DNA of 64,000 nucleotides from an uncultured Brachyspira sp. (GCF_944388875.1 NZ_CALXKQ010000003.1:186001-250000), one strand, 5' to 3'. Counted from the stretch's first letter, positions 1 through 9,340 are shown. A program made the numbers and translations. The notes: generated from the letters alone by a model not told the origin.

Positions 1-27
1 TATGAATAATAAAAAGGGAAAAGAATC

Positions 28-1389
28 GTGGAAGCTTCATTAATTGTAATATTAGTGCTAATAGTTTTATTAGGTTTTGCAACTAACTATGTTATAAAAA
101 GCGGGTCATACCCTATAAAACTCAAAAAAATTGTTCAGGCTTATAATGAAGAAAATTATGATGTAGCCATGAGAGAGATTAATACTTTAGACCCTAAATA
201 TAAGAAAGATACTAATATATTATGGATGAGTGCTAATATGTATTATAAACAGCAGCAATATATACTCGCTATGGCGGCACTGCAGAATATGATAGATGGA
301 GCATATTTCTCTAAAGAATTAACAGAGTTAACTGTAAGAGAATTTTTAGCAAAGATATATGAACAGACAGGAAATACCAAAAAAGCAATAGATGAATATG
401 ATATGATAACAAAAATAAGAGATAATGATTACGACTCTCTATTTAAAGCAGGAAGCGTATGCTATCAATACGGAGAATGGGTGCAGGCTCAAAAATACCT
501 TTCATTAGCCGTAGCACATAATGACAGCAATCCGCAGTTATTATATATGTTGGCATATTGTTTCTATAAAATACGTTCATACCATGCTGCTCAGCAGAAT
601 ATAGAAAAGGCTATTGCTTTAGATTCTTCTAATGCTCAGTATCACCTATTGCTTGGTGAAATATTATCAGCAAGCAGGGATTTCCAAAATGCCATTAAAG
701 AATTGGAAATTGCTTATGACAGTAATGAAATATCAGATAAGGATGCTATATCCTTAAATCTTGCCAATTCATATTATGAGCTTGGAAATTATACTAAAGC
801 AAGAGAGTATTACGGACAGGTATTGAACAAAGAAAATGTACCAAATGAAAAAGTTGTAGATGAAAGATACAGATATGCAGAAACTTTAGTTAAAAATAAA
901 CAGTTTGAGGCTGCTGTAAAACAATGGGAAATAATTAAGTCTGTTAGAAATATATATTTGGATGTTGATCAAAAATTAAAAACATATAGTTCTATTATTG
1001 CCAACAATGCATTCAGAACTGCTTTGGAAATGGATATTATAGAATATTTGGAAAAATATTTCTATAGAATATTAACATTGAATGGATATGTAGTTACAGA
1101 TCATACTAAGAAATCTGATACATTGGTATTCTTTGTTACTATTAAGAAATTTGGTTCTGAAGGACAGTCATATAAGAGTACATTTGCTTTAGATACTTCA
1201 GGATATCCTATGCGACAGGAAACAGTGGATCAATTTATGGAATATGCAAGAGTATATAAGAGTGCTCACTCATTCTTAATAAGTATAGGTGATTTTGCCC
1301 CTAACTTAAAAATTGATGATACTGTAATGATCATAGAACCAGAAAGATTTGAAGCTATCATTGAAGGTGTTATATCATTCAGCGATTAA
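28..1389 (+). CDS. Membrane-anchored TPR protein with a C-terminal restriction-endonuclease-like (Mrr-type) domain
   Basis: The protein starts at a GTG and has one hydrophobic segment (about residues 4-22), so it is probably anchored in the inner membrane with the rest in the cytoplasm. Residues of about 30-330 form tetratricopeptide helices, with typical A-L-Y-G-A spacing such as YMLAYCFYKIRSYHAAQQ. The last 119 residues (from about 335) look like the Mrr_cat fold: a helix, a strand ending in FFVTIKK, then a helix with VDQFMEYARVYKSAHSFLIS and a closing IIEPERFEAI. The usual catalytic D and QxK are not obvious, so this part may only bind nucleic acid or be structural. No partner gene is in view; a strong hairpin follows. 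TPR call is firm, the second domain is inference. Confidence 0.8.
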   Translation: MEASLIVILVLIVLLGFATNYVIKSGSYPIKLKKIVQAYNEENYDVAMREINTLDPKYKKDTNILWMSANMYYKQQQYILAMAALQNMIDGAYFSKELTELTVREFLAKIYEQTGNTKKAIDEYDMITKIRDNDYDSLFKAGSVCYQYGEWVQAQKYLSLAVAHNDSNPQLLYMLAYCFYKIRSYHAAQQNIEKAIALDSSNAQYHLLLGEILSASRDFQNAIKELEIAYDSNEISDKDAISLNLANSYYELGNYTKAREYYGQVLNKENVPNEKVVDERYRYAETLVKNKQFEAAVKQWEIIKSVRNIYLDVDQKLKTYSSIIANNAFRTALEMDIIEYLEKYFYRILTLNGYVVTDHTKKSDTLVFFVTIKKFGSEGQSYKSTFALDTSGYPMRQETVDQFMEYARVYKSAHSFLISIGDFAPNLKIDDTVMIIEPERFEAIIEGVISFSD

Positions 1390-1427
1390 TGTAAGTTAAG
1401 ATTAGCTCATTTATTATACTCTATTAT

Positions 1428-1464
1428 AAAAAAGGTTATGATATTTATTATCATAACCTTTTTT
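1428..1464. terminator. Bidirectional intrinsic terminator
   Basis: A perfect 15-base stem (1428-1442 with 1450-1464) around a 7-base loop has A-run and T-run flanks on both sides. It sits between the convergent TPR gene and tsf and can stop transcription from both. Confidence 0.9.
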
Positions 1465-1492
1465 AGATAAAAGCATATCAAATATTATTTTA

Positions 1493-2347
1493 TTATAAAC
1501 CTAAAGAAATTATTACAAAGTTTTTGATACTAGCATTAGAACCAGATTCTTTAGAAATTTTATCTATTAAACTTTTAATAGAGATTTTATTGTCAGTAAA
1601 TAATTTTTGGTCTATAAGAACGGACTCAGAATACCAAGAACTCATTTTACCATCAACTATCTTTTCTATCATATTTTCTGGTTTTCCAGCTTCTCTTACT
1701 TGCTTTTCAAATATTTCTTTTTGTTCTTTTACAGCATTAGGATCTATGCCCTCTCTGTTTAATGCTAAAGGTTTTTCACTAGCAACATGCATAGCAATTT
1801 GATCTGCTATTTCAATACATTTTCCTTTAGGCTTAACATCGAATTCAACCACAGCAACAAGTTTATTATTGAAGTGAGCATAAGTACCAAAGAAACCATC
1901 TGTTTTCATAACTTTAGCTTCAGCAAGTACTGTTTTTTCACCCCATTTCTGTATGCCTTCATTAATCATACCTTGAATAGTATCCCCATTAGGACCTTTA
2001 GCATTTAAAAGTGCATCTACAGAAACTTCATCAAGTCCCATAGCAGTATTAGATATAGCTTTAGCTAAATTAATAAATAATTCATTTTTAGCAACGAAAT
2101 CTGTTTCGCATTGAAGTTCTATACAAGCAGCTTTAGTTCTGTCATCATTAACACAAAAACCTATAGAACCTTCTTTAACTGTACGTTCATTTTTTTTAGC
2201 AGCAACAGCCGCACCTTTTTCTTTAAGAAGGCGAATAGCCTTATCCATATCACCATCAGTTTCCTGAAGAGCCTTTTTACAATCCATTATACCAACGCCT
2301 GTACGCTCTCTAAGTTCTTTGATAGTGTCCATACTAATATTTGCCAT
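1493..2347 (-). CDS. tsf: Translation elongation factor Ts
   Basis: EF-Ts is the guanine nucleotide exchange factor for EF-Tu. The N-terminal UBA-like domain is clear (residues of about 5-40, LRERTGVGIMDCKKALQE), followed by the signature CIELQCETDFVAKNELF that contacts EF-Tu, and the two-part core domain to the C-terminus. Length 284 is usual. It lies 42 bases downstream of rpsB, the standard bacterial rpsB-tsf order, so the two are very probably cotranscribed. The operon ends at the hairpin at 1428-1464. Confidence 0.97.
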   Translation of the reverse strand: MANISMDTIKELRERTGVGIMDCKKALQETDGDMDKAIRLLKEKGAAVAAKKNERTVKEGSIGFCVNDDRTKAACIELQCETDFVAKNELFINLAKAISNTAMGLDEVSVDALLNAKGPNGDTIQGMINEGIQKWGEKTVLAEAKVMKTDGFFGTYAHFNNKLVAVVEFDVKPKGKCIEIADQIAMHVASEKPLALNREGIDPNAVKEQKEIFEKQVREAGKPENMIEKIVDGKMSSWYSESVLIDQKLFTDNKISIKSLIDKISKESGSNASIKNFVIISLGL

Positions 2348-2389
2348 TAAATTTATCCTTTATATTATTTTTTATATTATTTTTAATAA

Positions 2390-3202
2390 TTAATTATCAT
2401 CTTCCTCAGAAACACCATACTGTTCAGCAATAGCTTCAGCAGCCTCTGTAGCACTGTTATCATAAACTTCTTCGGCTATTTCAGAAGATGCTTCTGTTTT
2501 AGATAATGTTTCTTTTCCAGCCTCATTTTGTCCTTCTATAACAGCAGAAGCAACAACACCTGCAAATAAACTAATAGCTCTGATAGCATCATCATTACCT
2601 GGTATTGGGTGATCAATTACTTCTGGGTTACAATTAGTATCTACTACAGCAACTACAGGTATTCCTAGTTTTCTAGCCTCGCTTACAGCAATAGCTTCCT
2701 GCATTGGATCTATTACAAAAAGCATATCTGGTAAGTTTTCCATATCTTTTATGCCAGCAAAGTTTTTCTCTAATCTTTCTTTTTCTTTAAGAAGTAAAAT
2801 AACCTCTTTTTTAGGTAATTTATCGAATGTGCCGTCAACTTCTTCTTTTTCTATTCTTTTAAGTCTAGCAATACTTTTTTTGATAGTAGCAAAATTTGTA
2901 AGCATACCGCCAAGCCAGCGATTATTAACATAGTACATATCGCATTTTTCAGCAGCTTCTTTTATACTTTGCGAAGCTTGTTTTTTAGTTCCTACAAAAA
3001 GAACATTTCCTCCGTTTCTAGCCATTTCTTTAACAGCATCATAAGCTTTTTTAACATAAGTTAAAGTTTTCATAAGGTCAATGATATAGATATCATTTCT
3101 CTCTTGGAAAATAAATGGTTTCATTCTAGGATCCCATTTTCTAGTTGGGTGTCCGAAATGTACGCCTGCCTCTAAAAGGTCTTTCATAACTGGTAATGAC
3201 AT
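2390..3202 (-). CDS. rpsB: 30S ribosomal protein S2
   Basis: Small-subunit protein S2. The start [18 protein letters not shown] and the later [23 protein letters not shown] and [15 protein letters not shown] motifs are all typical of the family. An in-frame ATG lies six bases upstream (3208), but the AAAGG ribosome site is only two bases from it and eight bases from the ATG at 3202, so the shorter start is preferred. The C-terminal acidic tail (about 35 residues) extends past the S2 fold and is common in long S2 versions. First gene of the rpsB-tsf operon. Confidence 0.97.
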   Translation of the reverse strand: MSLPVMKDLLEAGVHFGHPTRKWDPRMKPFIFQERNDIYIIDLMKTLTYVKKAYDAVKEMARNGGNVLFVGTKKQASQSIKEAAEKCDMYYVNNRWLGGMLTNFATIKKSIARLKRIEKEEVDGTFDKLPKKEVILLLKEKERLEKNFAGIKDMENLPDMLFVIDPMQEAIAVSEARKLGIPVVAVVDTNCNPEVIDHPIPGNDDAIRAISLFAGVVASAVIEGQNEAGKETLSKTEASSEIAEEVYDNSATEAAEAIAEQYGVSEEDDN

Positions 3203-3515
3203 AATCATATCCTTTAAAATAAAAATAGAGTACCGACTACGGCACCCTATCCATAAATTTCATACATTATTAAAAAACATTAGTATTATAAAAATCATAA
3301 TGCTTTGATTACTTAAAAATTAAAGTAACAACGTCTTTTTTATATTCTATAAAAGGATGAATAATTTAAGAACGTTTTGCTATTATGGAAAAGTTTACCA
3401 ATATAATCGGTTTAATAGATGGTATCATATAATAAAAAAAAGTCAATACTATAACCTATTTAAATATTGAAAACTAGAATAAATTATATATAATATTATT
3501 ATGGGATGGAATAAA
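3203..3515. other. Intergenic region with the rpsB leader hairpin
   Basis: No gene is visible here. On the minus strand, about 25 bases before the rpsB ribosome site, 3230-3245 can form a six-base-pair hairpin (one G-U pair, four-base loop) in an unusually GC-rich patch for this genome. A second AT-rich hairpin around TTACTT/AAGTAA lies near 3310-3330. The region must hold divergent promoters for rpsB and the acetyltransferase gene, but I could not assign boxes with certainty. Confidence 0.4.
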
Positions 3516-4094
3516 ATGAAAGTAAGATTAGCGAATACTGAAGATACTTTGTCAATATTAAAAATATATTCCCAATATATTGAAACATCTGTAACATTTG
3601 AATACAAACTTCCAACAGAAGAAGAGTTCAAAAAAAGAATAGAAAATATAACTCAAAAATATCCGTATTTAGTATGCGAAGATGAAAACGATAAAAATAA
3701 AATAATAGGATATGCTTATGCTAATAAGTTTATGGATAGAGAGGCATATAACTGGAATGCTGAACTGTCAGTATATATAGATAATTCAAACACTTCTAAA
3801 GGCATAGGAAAAAAATTATGCTTTATAATTATAGAAATTTTAAAGTATCAAGGAATAAAAAATATATATTCTAAAGTTACAATACCAAATGATAAAAGTG
3901 AAAAACTGCATTATTCATTAGGCTTTAATCTTATAGGAACTTATCATAATGCAGGATATAAAAATAATAATTGGCATGATGTAGGAATATTTGAAAAAGA
4001 AATATACTCAAATATTGATAAACCTAAAGATATTATAAATATAAAAGAAATTTCAAATGATAAAATAAAAAATATTATAAATAGTTTTTTATAA
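3516..4094 (+). CDS. GNAT-family N-acetyltransferase (phosphinothricin acetyltransferase-like)
   Basis: Likely transfers an acetyl group from acetyl-CoA to an amino group of a small molecule. The N-terminus MKVRLANTEDTLSILKIY and the IGYAYANKF strand, the GIGKKL acetyl-CoA loop (in place of QxxGxG/A) and the NDKSEKLHYSLGF helix match the PAT/bar-like branch of GNAT enzymes. The reading frame is open from an ATG at 3501, but GGATGG is placed correctly only for the ATG at 3516. About 30 C-terminal residues past the fold are lysine/asparagine rich. Substrate unknown. It is 36 bases upstream of msrB and may be cotranscribed. Confidence 0.8.
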   Translation: MKVRLANTEDTLSILKIYSQYIETSVTFEYKLPTEEEFKKRIENITQKYPYLVCEDENDKNKIIGYAYANKFMDREAYNWNAELSVYIDNSNTSKGIGKKLCFIIIEILKYQGIKNIYSKVTIPNDKSEKLHYSLGFNLIGTYHNAGYKNNNWHDVGIFEKEIYSNIDKPKDIINIKEISNDKIKNIINSFL

Positions 4095-4130
4095 TTTTAA
4101 ATCAAATAAAAAGGAGATTAAGAATATATT

Positions 4131-4493
4131 ATGGAAAAAAGAGAACTTACAGAAGAAGAAAAAAATGTTATTATATTTAAAGGAACAGAATATCCATTTA
4201 CAGGAGAGTATAATGACTTTTTTGAAGAAGGTATTTATTGCTGCAAACAATGCGGTGCTGAGTTATACCGTTCAGAAGATAAGTTTAAATCTCATTGCGG
4301 ATGGCCTAGTTTTGATGATGAGATAAAAGGGGCTGTAAGACGTTCTTTAGATGCAGACGGATATAGAATAGAAATCACATGCAACAACTGCGGAGGACAT
4401 TTGGGGCATGTATTTCAAGGAGAACATCTTACAGATAAAAATACAAGGCATTGTGTAAACTCTATATCATTAATATTTAAACCCAAAAAATAA
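4131..4493 (+). CDS. msrB: Peptide-methionine (R)-S-oxide reductase
   Basis: Repairs methionine-R-sulfoxide in proteins. The single SelR domain is complete at 120 residues: two zinc CxxC pairs (CKQC and CNNC), the KSHCGWPSF signature, GHLGHVF, and the catalytic cysteine in RHCVNS near the C-terminus. There is no signal peptide, so it acts in the cytoplasm. An AAAGGAG ribosome site sits about 13 bases before the ATG, a rather long spacing. With the nearby ahpC it makes a small oxidative-damage cluster. Confidence 0.95.
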   Translation: MEKRELTEEEKNVIIFKGTEYPFTGEYNDFFEEGIYCCKQCGAELYRSEDKFKSHCGWPSFDDEIKGAVRRSLDADGYRIEITCNNCGGHLGHVFQGEHLTDKNTRHCVNSISLIFKPKK

Positions 4494-4707
4494 AATTATA
4501 TTACGGTATAATTATTAAAAATTAAAATATTAGACTTGTTTTAAAACTACTTGATAAGATTATATATGAAAATTATTTAAAATTATAAATGTAACATTTT
4601 CATTTATCCATTAAAAAAATAATCATAGATAGTTACTCTAAATACAAAGGAATCTATCCGAAAATTTTTTATCATTTGTATAATTAAAAAATATAATATA
4701 TAACAAA

Positions 4708-4741
4708 AAAAGGACATATAAAATTAATTATATGCCCTTTT
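4708..4741 (-). terminator. Intrinsic terminator after ahpC
   Basis: A 13-base stem (4708-4720 with 4729-4741) contains one mismatch that becomes a G-U pair when read on the minus strand, followed there by a T run. This orientation fits ahpC. The 260 bases between msrB and ahpC hold nothing else I can name. Confidence 0.85.
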
Positions 4742-4759
4742 AATTTATGGTATTATAAT

Positions 4760-5323
4760 TTATAGTTTACCAACTAAATCAATTCCTGGTTTTAATGTTT
4801 TAGCACCTGGTTTCCATTTAGCAGGACAAACTTCACCGCCATGTTCAGCTACATATTGAGCAGCCTGTACTTTACGTAATAATTCATTAGCATCTCTTCC
4901 AATACCCATATCATGTACTTCATAAGCTTTAATTAATCCTTCTGGATTTACAATGAAACTGCCGCGTAATGCTTTTCCTTCTTCTTCTACATATACTTCA
5001 AAAAATCTAGCTAATACTCCTGTTGGATCTCCTAGCATTGTATATTTAAGATTTTTAATTGTTTCAGTAGCATCAGCCCAAGCTTTATGTACAAAGTGTG
5101 TATCTTCAGAAACTGAATATACTTCACAATTAATTTTCTTTAATTCATCATAAACTGTTCCTAAATCAGCTAATTCTGTAGGACATACAAATGTAAAGTC
5201 TGCAGGATAGAAAAAGAATACACTCCATTTACCTAATACATTTTTTGTTTCAACTGTTTTAAACTCTCCGTTTTGATATGCTTCTACTTTAAAATCTACA
5301 AGTTTCTTATTAATTAAGCTCAT
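4760..5323 (-). CDS. ahpC: Alkyl hydroperoxide reductase C (2-Cys peroxiredoxin)
   Basis: Thiol peroxidase that reduces H2O2 and organic peroxides. Peroxidatic cysteine in DFTFVCPTEL, the GSFIVNPEG strand and resolving cysteine in GGEVCPAKW mark a typical AhpC of 187 residues. The frame is open 13 codons further upstream, but the AAGGAG site lies 7 bases before MSLINKK, and the candidate -10 box lies across the longer start, so the short start is chosen. No AhpF flavoprotein is adjacent, so the reductant is unknown from this window. Confidence 0.95.
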   Translation of the reverse strand: MSLINKKLVDFKVEAYQNGEFKTVETKNVLGKWSVFFFYPADFTFVCPTELADLGTVYDELKKINCEVYSVSEDTHFVHKAWADATETIKNLKYTMLGDPTGVLARFFEVYVEEEGKALRGSFIVNPEGLIKAYEVHDMGIGRDANELLRKVQAAQYVAEHGGEVCPAKWKPGAKTLKPGIDLVGKL

Positions 5324-5358
5324 CATATAACTCCTTTTATTCATGTTTGTATATTCTA

Positions 5359-5387
5359 ACAATATACTATATAATACTTTTTGTCAA
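5359..5387 (-). promoter_or_regulatory. Candidate ahpC promoter
   Basis: Minus-strand TTGACA (5382-5387) and TATTGT (5359-5364) are separated by 17 bases. The AT-rich near-palindrome overlapping it could hold a PerR-like operator, but no clear PerR box is seen. Confidence 0.55.
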
Positions 5388-5567
5388 GTAGAAAATATTA
5401 TAAAATGATAAAAATTACCAAAAAAAATAAAAAGCATTATTAATAATTCATATATACTCAAAAACTATAAATTAAATTTCACCATATTCTCAAATAATCT
5501 TATAACTAGAAATAATTGACAATTTAATATATATTATTAAATAATCAAAATATCTTGGAGAAAACGT

Positions 5568-6347
5568 ATGAATGAAGACATAAAATTTATAACAGATTTT
5601 TTAAAATGCGATTATGAAATACTTGAAGGCGGACTTGAAGATGATAGTAAAATAATGAATTGGTATAAAGAAAATTTGGAAAAAGGGAAAAAAGAAGGAT
5701 ATACTCCTCTAATTATAATACCTACAGATACATTAAGTGAACAGTTATATTTTTTTTTGGAAGATAATGACTGCGAAATTGAAGATTCAAGAAAATTCAT
5801 TTCAGAATATATAGAAAAATCCAAAGAAATAGATTATAAACAATATTTAAATCAGAATATTGAAGATATTTATGATGATAAAGAGTATATCGAAGAAATA
5901 AAAAAATCATTCAATGCTCCTATAGCAGAAGATTTTGAAGTATTTGATAGTTTTGGTTCTTATTATGATTATAAATCTTATTATGATTCTAAAATAGAAA
6001 AAACTGTTGATTTAATATTAGCAAAAATTCCTACTACAAATCCTTATGAATTGGCATGCTATATACCTATGGGCGGATTCAATGACTGCCCTAACCCTGA
6101 AACTCAAGCCGCTATTTTCAAATATTGGTATAAAAAATATAATGCCTATCCTGCGGTAGTAGGTTATGATACTTGGGAGCTTTTTGTAGAAAAACAGCCT
6201 CAAACAGAAAAAGAAGCTAGAGAACTTGCTATAGAGCATTATTATTTTTGTTTGGATAGGGTTGATCAATATAGCGAAAATTATGATATTGGAAAATTAG
6301 CAGGTACATTATTAAAATCAAGTGTTTGGTATTTTTGGTGGGATTAA
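5568..6347 (+). CDS. DUF4253 domain protein
   Basis: Function unknown. The C-terminal half is a good match to the DUF4253 family as I remember it: FNDCPNPETQAAIFKYWYKKY, then PAVVGYDTWEL, a helix with EARELAIEHYYFC, and the near-terminal SSVWYFWWD, which is the family hallmark. The N-terminal half (about residues 1-140) is acidic and tyrosine rich. There is no signal peptide or membrane segment, so it is cytoplasmic. A TTGACA-like box lies at 5516-5521. It is a single gene ending at a bidirectional terminator shared with the glucokinase gene. Confidence 0.8.
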   Translation: MNEDIKFITDFLKCDYEILEGGLEDDSKIMNWYKENLEKGKKEGYTPLIIIPTDTLSEQLYFFLEDNDCEIEDSRKFISEYIEKSKEIDYKQYLNQNIEDIYDDKEYIEEIKKSFNAPIAEDFEVFDSFGSYYDYKSYYDSKIEKTVDLILAKIPTTNPYELACYIPMGGFNDCPNPETQAAIFKYWYKKYNAYPAVVGYDTWELFVEKQPQTEKEARELAIEHYYFCLDRVDQYSENYDIGKLAGTLLKSSVWYFWWD

Positions 6348-6368
6348 TAAAAACAAATATAAAATAAA

Positions 6369-6393
6369 AGCCTATACTAAAATAGTATAGGCT
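6369..6393. terminator. Bidirectional terminator between convergent genes
   Basis: Perfect 10-base stem (6369-6378 with 6384-6393), five-base loop, with A/T-rich flanks on each side. It separates the convergent DUF4253 and ROK kinase genes. Confidence 0.85.
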
Positions 6394-6409
6394 ATTAATT
6401 CTTATTTTA

Positions 6410-7360
6410 TCATTTAAAAAATAAAGCTGCACATCCAAAAACACCTGCATCATTACCCAAAGAAGCAGGTTTTATTTCAACATTATTAACCATCATTCTA
6501 AGTCCGTAATTTCTAACACCTCTTTTAATATGCTCTATCATCATATCAAAATCCCTGCATAATCCCCCTCCTATAAGAACTAAATCCAAATCAAGCATAT
6601 TCAAAGCCTGTGCTATAGACATGCCTAAATAATATGAGCATTCAGCAATAGTTTCTTTAGCAAGAATATCACCCTCTTTAGCCGCATCAAATAAAGCCTT
6701 AGCTTTTCCAGTGTCCAATTTTTCATAAGTTAAAGATGTAGGAATAACGCCTTTATGTATCTTTTGTTTAGCCATAGCAATAAAACCAGTAGCAGATGCA
6801 TAACGCTCAATACATCCGCTTGAACCGCAGTTGCATTTATCTCCATCAGGTACTACAGATACATGTCCGATTTCTCCAGCACCTCCTAAAGAACCAGTAA
6901 ATAATTTTCCATTAAGAACTAATCCTCCTCCTACCCCAGTACCTAAAGTAACAAGCATTACAGACTGATAATCTCTTTCCTTTCCCGTACCATATTTAGC
7001 CTCTCCTAATGCCGCCATACTAGCATCATTAGCAGTTTGTGTAGGAAGATTAAATCTATCGCCTATATCAGAAAATTTTAATCCTTTAAGACCAGGTATA
7101 TTTTCAGCTCCTCCAATATGTAAAGTATCTCTATTCATAACACCAGGACAATCTATACCTAAACCTACGGCTTTATATCCATCTGGTATATTATTTTTTA
7201 ATTTTTCTACAAACCACGATATAGCTTCTTTATGCTCTTGAGTATTATAACTAGGATTTACATCATAATTATCTTTATATAAAATATTTCCGCTTTCTTC
7301 TATAACTGCCCCCTTCATAGAAGTTCCTCCAATATCTATTGCTATAACAACATCTTTCAT
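6410..7360 (-). CDS. glk: ROK-family glucokinase
   Basis: Phosphorylates glucose (or a related hexose) with ATP in the cytoplasm. The ATP-binding DIGGTSMKG lies at the N-terminus; NDASMAALGE carries the catalytic Asp; GTGVGGGLVLNGKL, then GAGEIGHVSV, and the zinc motif with CNCGSSGCIE mark the ROK family. Length 316 is normal for the Gram-positive-type GlcK group. AGGAGG lies eight bases before the ATG. Substrate glucose is inferred from the family; fructose or N-acetylmannosamine kinases share the fold. Confidence 0.88.
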   Translation of the reverse strand: MKDVVIAIDIGGTSMKGAVIEESGNILYKDNYDVNPSYNTQEHKEAISWFVEKLKNNIPDGYKAVGLGIDCPGVMNRDTLHIGGAENIPGLKGLKFSDIGDRFNLPTQTANDASMAALGEAKYGTGKERDYQSVMLVTLGTGVGGGLVLNGKLFTGSLGGAGEIGHVSVVPDGDKCNCGSSGCIERYASATGFIAMAKQKIHKGVIPTSLTYEKLDTGKAKALFDAAKEGDILAKETIAECSYYLGMSIAQALNMLDLDLVLIGGGLCRDFDMMIEHIKRGVRNYGLRMMVNNVEIKPASLGNDAGVFGCAALFFK

Positions 7361-7398
7361 GCGATTTTCCTCCTAGTTATATAACTTTTTATATTATA

Positions 7399-7427
7399 AT
7401 TTTAGTATTAAGAATAAAAATTGTCAA
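7399..7427 (-). promoter_or_regulatory. Promoter of the glucokinase gene
   Basis: Minus-strand TTGACA (7422-7427), 17-base spacer, TAAAAT (7399-7404), followed by a short leader and an AGGAGG site. Confidence 0.75.
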
Positions 7428-7438
7428 TATTATAAAAT

Positions 7439-8188
7439 TTATCTCACCGCTCCATTTTTTATTAAAATCTCAGCCATTTTATAATTTTTATTCTCTTCTG
7501 CCATGGTTAATGCTGTTTTATTATAATTATTTCTTTTATTAACATCCGCACCGCTTTTTATAAATATCTCTGCAAAATTTCTATAATCTAAAATAGCAGC
7601 ATACATTAAAGCAGTATAACCATGAATATCCTGAATATTAATATCAGCTCCTAAATCAATAAATGTATTAATCATATCAGCATCTGCACTATTTAAAACA
7701 TTATACATTAAAGCAGTTTTACCATCCAAGTTTTGTGCATTAATATCAGCACCATATTCTAAAAGCAGTTTTATAATATCAGCACTGCTGTTTGCAGAAT
7801 ACATTAAAGCTGTAGATTTATAATTATCTGTTATATTAATATCAGCCTTATACCATAAAAGCATCTCTATTATATCATACTCCTCCAACTGGCATGCATA
7901 CATCAAAGACGTCTTACCGCTGTCATTTTTCATATCAGGATTAGCATTATTTTTTAATAATAACTCCAGTATATATATATTTCTATTAAGTACAGCATGC
8001 ATTAAAGGAGTTACTCCGTACTTATCGCATATATCAACATTAACATTTTTTTCATTTAATATCCTTCTAACCATAACAACATTTGAAGTTTCAGCAGCCA
8101 TAAGCAAATCATTTTCATCCTGAGTAAATGTATATATGACAGAATATATACCAATAAATAAAACAAATATAATAAATAATTTTTTCAT
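7439..8188 (-). CDS. Exported ankyrin-repeat protein
   Basis: Residues 1-23 are a signal peptide or N-terminal anchor (MKK then a hydrophobic run). The rest is about seven tandem 33-residue ankyrin repeats with the usual GKTALMYA and LLEYGADINAQN patterns, running to the end without another domain. Ankyrin repeats bind proteins; the partner is unknown. It is most likely periplasmic. Brachyspira genomes carry many such genes, so this is one paralogue of a family, shorter and more regular than the two larger ones further on. Confidence 0.88.
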   Translation of the reverse strand: MKKLFIIFVLFIGIYSVIYTFTQDENDLLMAAETSNVVMVRRILNEKNVNVDICDKYGVTPLMHAVLNRNIYILELLLKNNANPDMKNDSGKTSLMYACQLEEYDIIEMLLWYKADINITDNYKSTALMYSANSSADIIKLLLEYGADINAQNLDGKTALMYNVLNSADADMINTFIDLGADINIQDIHGYTALMYAAILDYRNFAEIFIKSGADVNKRNNYNKTALTMAEENKNYKMAEILIKNGAVR

Positions 8189-8245
8189 ATCTATATATAA
8201 TAGAAATAATATATTATTATTTCTATTATTAACAAGACAATAAAA

Positions 8246-8280
8246 AAGCCCAATTATACAAATAATGCATAATTAGGCTT
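8246..8280 (-). terminator. Intrinsic terminator after the OYE reductase gene
   Basis: Stem AAGCC(C)AATTAT against ATAATT(A)GGCTT with one mismatch, followed on the minus strand by TTTTTTATTG. Confidence 0.8.
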
Positions 8281-8305
8281 GAATATGCTAATAAAATATA
8301 TTTAA

Positions 8306-9340
8306 TTATCTTTTAGCCATTTCATATTGTTTAGGGAATGGAACATCTATACCTAAAGTTCTAGCAGCCTGCAATGCCCAATAAGGATTTCTTAACATTT
8401 CTCTTCCTATATAAATAGCATCAGCAGCTCCGTTTCTTACCATCATATTAGCCATTTTAGGATCATATATAAGTCCTCCGCCTATGCAAGGAACTTTCAT
8501 ATATAGTTTTAATTCTCTGCAGAAAGGAACTTGATATCCGTCATAAGGAATAATTTTACCGTCAGCAGTAACAGCACCTGTACTAACATTGATAGCATCA
8601 AATAATCCTTCATCTTCTAAAGGTTTTAACATATCAGCAAAATCTTTTACAGTATTTCCGCCTTCTTTCCAGTCATAAGATGATATTCTTATCTGTATAG
8701 GATAATCTTTGCCTACAGCTTCTTTTCCTTTTCTTAAAATATCTTCTAATATTTTAGCCCTGTTTTTTCCGTATTCATCAGTTCTTTTATTTGATAATGG
8801 TGATAAGAAAGTAGAAATCAAATAACCATGAGCAGCATGAACTTCTATCATATCAAAACCAGCTTTTTTAGCTCTAACAAATGCTTTAACAAATGCATCA
8901 ACAACTTCATTAATATCATCTTTAGTCATTTCAACTGGCGTTCTGTATTTATCATTAAATGCTATAGCACTAGGAGCATATATTTTATCAATTTTTACAG
9001 ATTCACATTTTCTTCCAGCATGGTTAATCTGTATAGCAGCAGCAGCTCCATTATCTTTAATAGCTTTAACAAGTTTGCTTAAACCATCAATATATTTATC
9101 ATCCCATATAGCTAAGTCATTATCAGTAATAGAACTTACATAAGGAAGTACTCCAGTAGCTTCAACAATAATAAGTCCTGTTCCTCCTATAGCTCTTGTA
9201 GAATAATGCTGAATATGCCAATCATTAACATATCCGTCCTCAGCACTGTACATACACATTGGAGGCATTACTACACGGTTTTTTATTTCAAGATTACCTA
9301 TTTTTAAAGGTGTAAAAAGATTACTTTTTTCTGGCTTCAT
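8306..9340 (-). CDS. namA: NADH:flavin oxidoreductase, Old Yellow Enzyme family (NamA/YqjM-like)
   Basis: FMN enzyme that reduces activated C=C bonds with NAD(P)H. It is a single TIM barrel of 344 residues. PPMCMYSAEDG holds the YqjM-type active-site Cys and Tyr; INHAGRK, then the HAAHGYL substrate-binding His pair, DEYGK, and the C-terminal FMN phosphate site (GGGLIYDP and IYIGREMLRNPYW) are present. The YqjM class is short and lacks the Fe-S domain of dienoyl-CoA reductase, in agreement with the length. It probably detoxifies electrophiles. Transcribed alone, ending at the 8246-8280 hairpin. Confidence 0.92.
   Translation of the reverse strand: MKPEKSNLFTPLKIGNLEIKNRVVMPPMCMYSAEDGYVNDWHIQHYSTRAIGGTGLIIVEATGVLPYVSSITDNDLAIWDDKYIDGLSKLVKAIKDNGAAAAIQINHAGRKCESVKIDKIYAPSAIAFNDKYRTPVEMTKDDINEVVDAFVKAFVRAKKAGFDMIEVHAAHGYLISTFLSPLSNKRTDEYGKNRAKILEDILRKGKEAVGKDYPIQIRISSYDWKEGGNTVKDFADMLKPLEDEGLFDAINVSTGAVTADGKIIPYDGYQVPFCRELKLYMKVPCIGGGLIYDPKMANMMVRNGAADAIYIGREMLRNPYWALQAARTLGIDVPFPKQYEMAKR

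Noticed and set aside
1-27. Coding sequence at the left window edge
   Set aside because: The short frame that begins at base 2 ends after 13 codons and overlaps the TPR start; it cannot be told from chance.
5324-5362. Longer N-terminus for AhpC (start at 5362)
   Set aside because: The ribosome site lies after this start, the predicted -10 box overlaps it, and homologues begin at MSLINKK.
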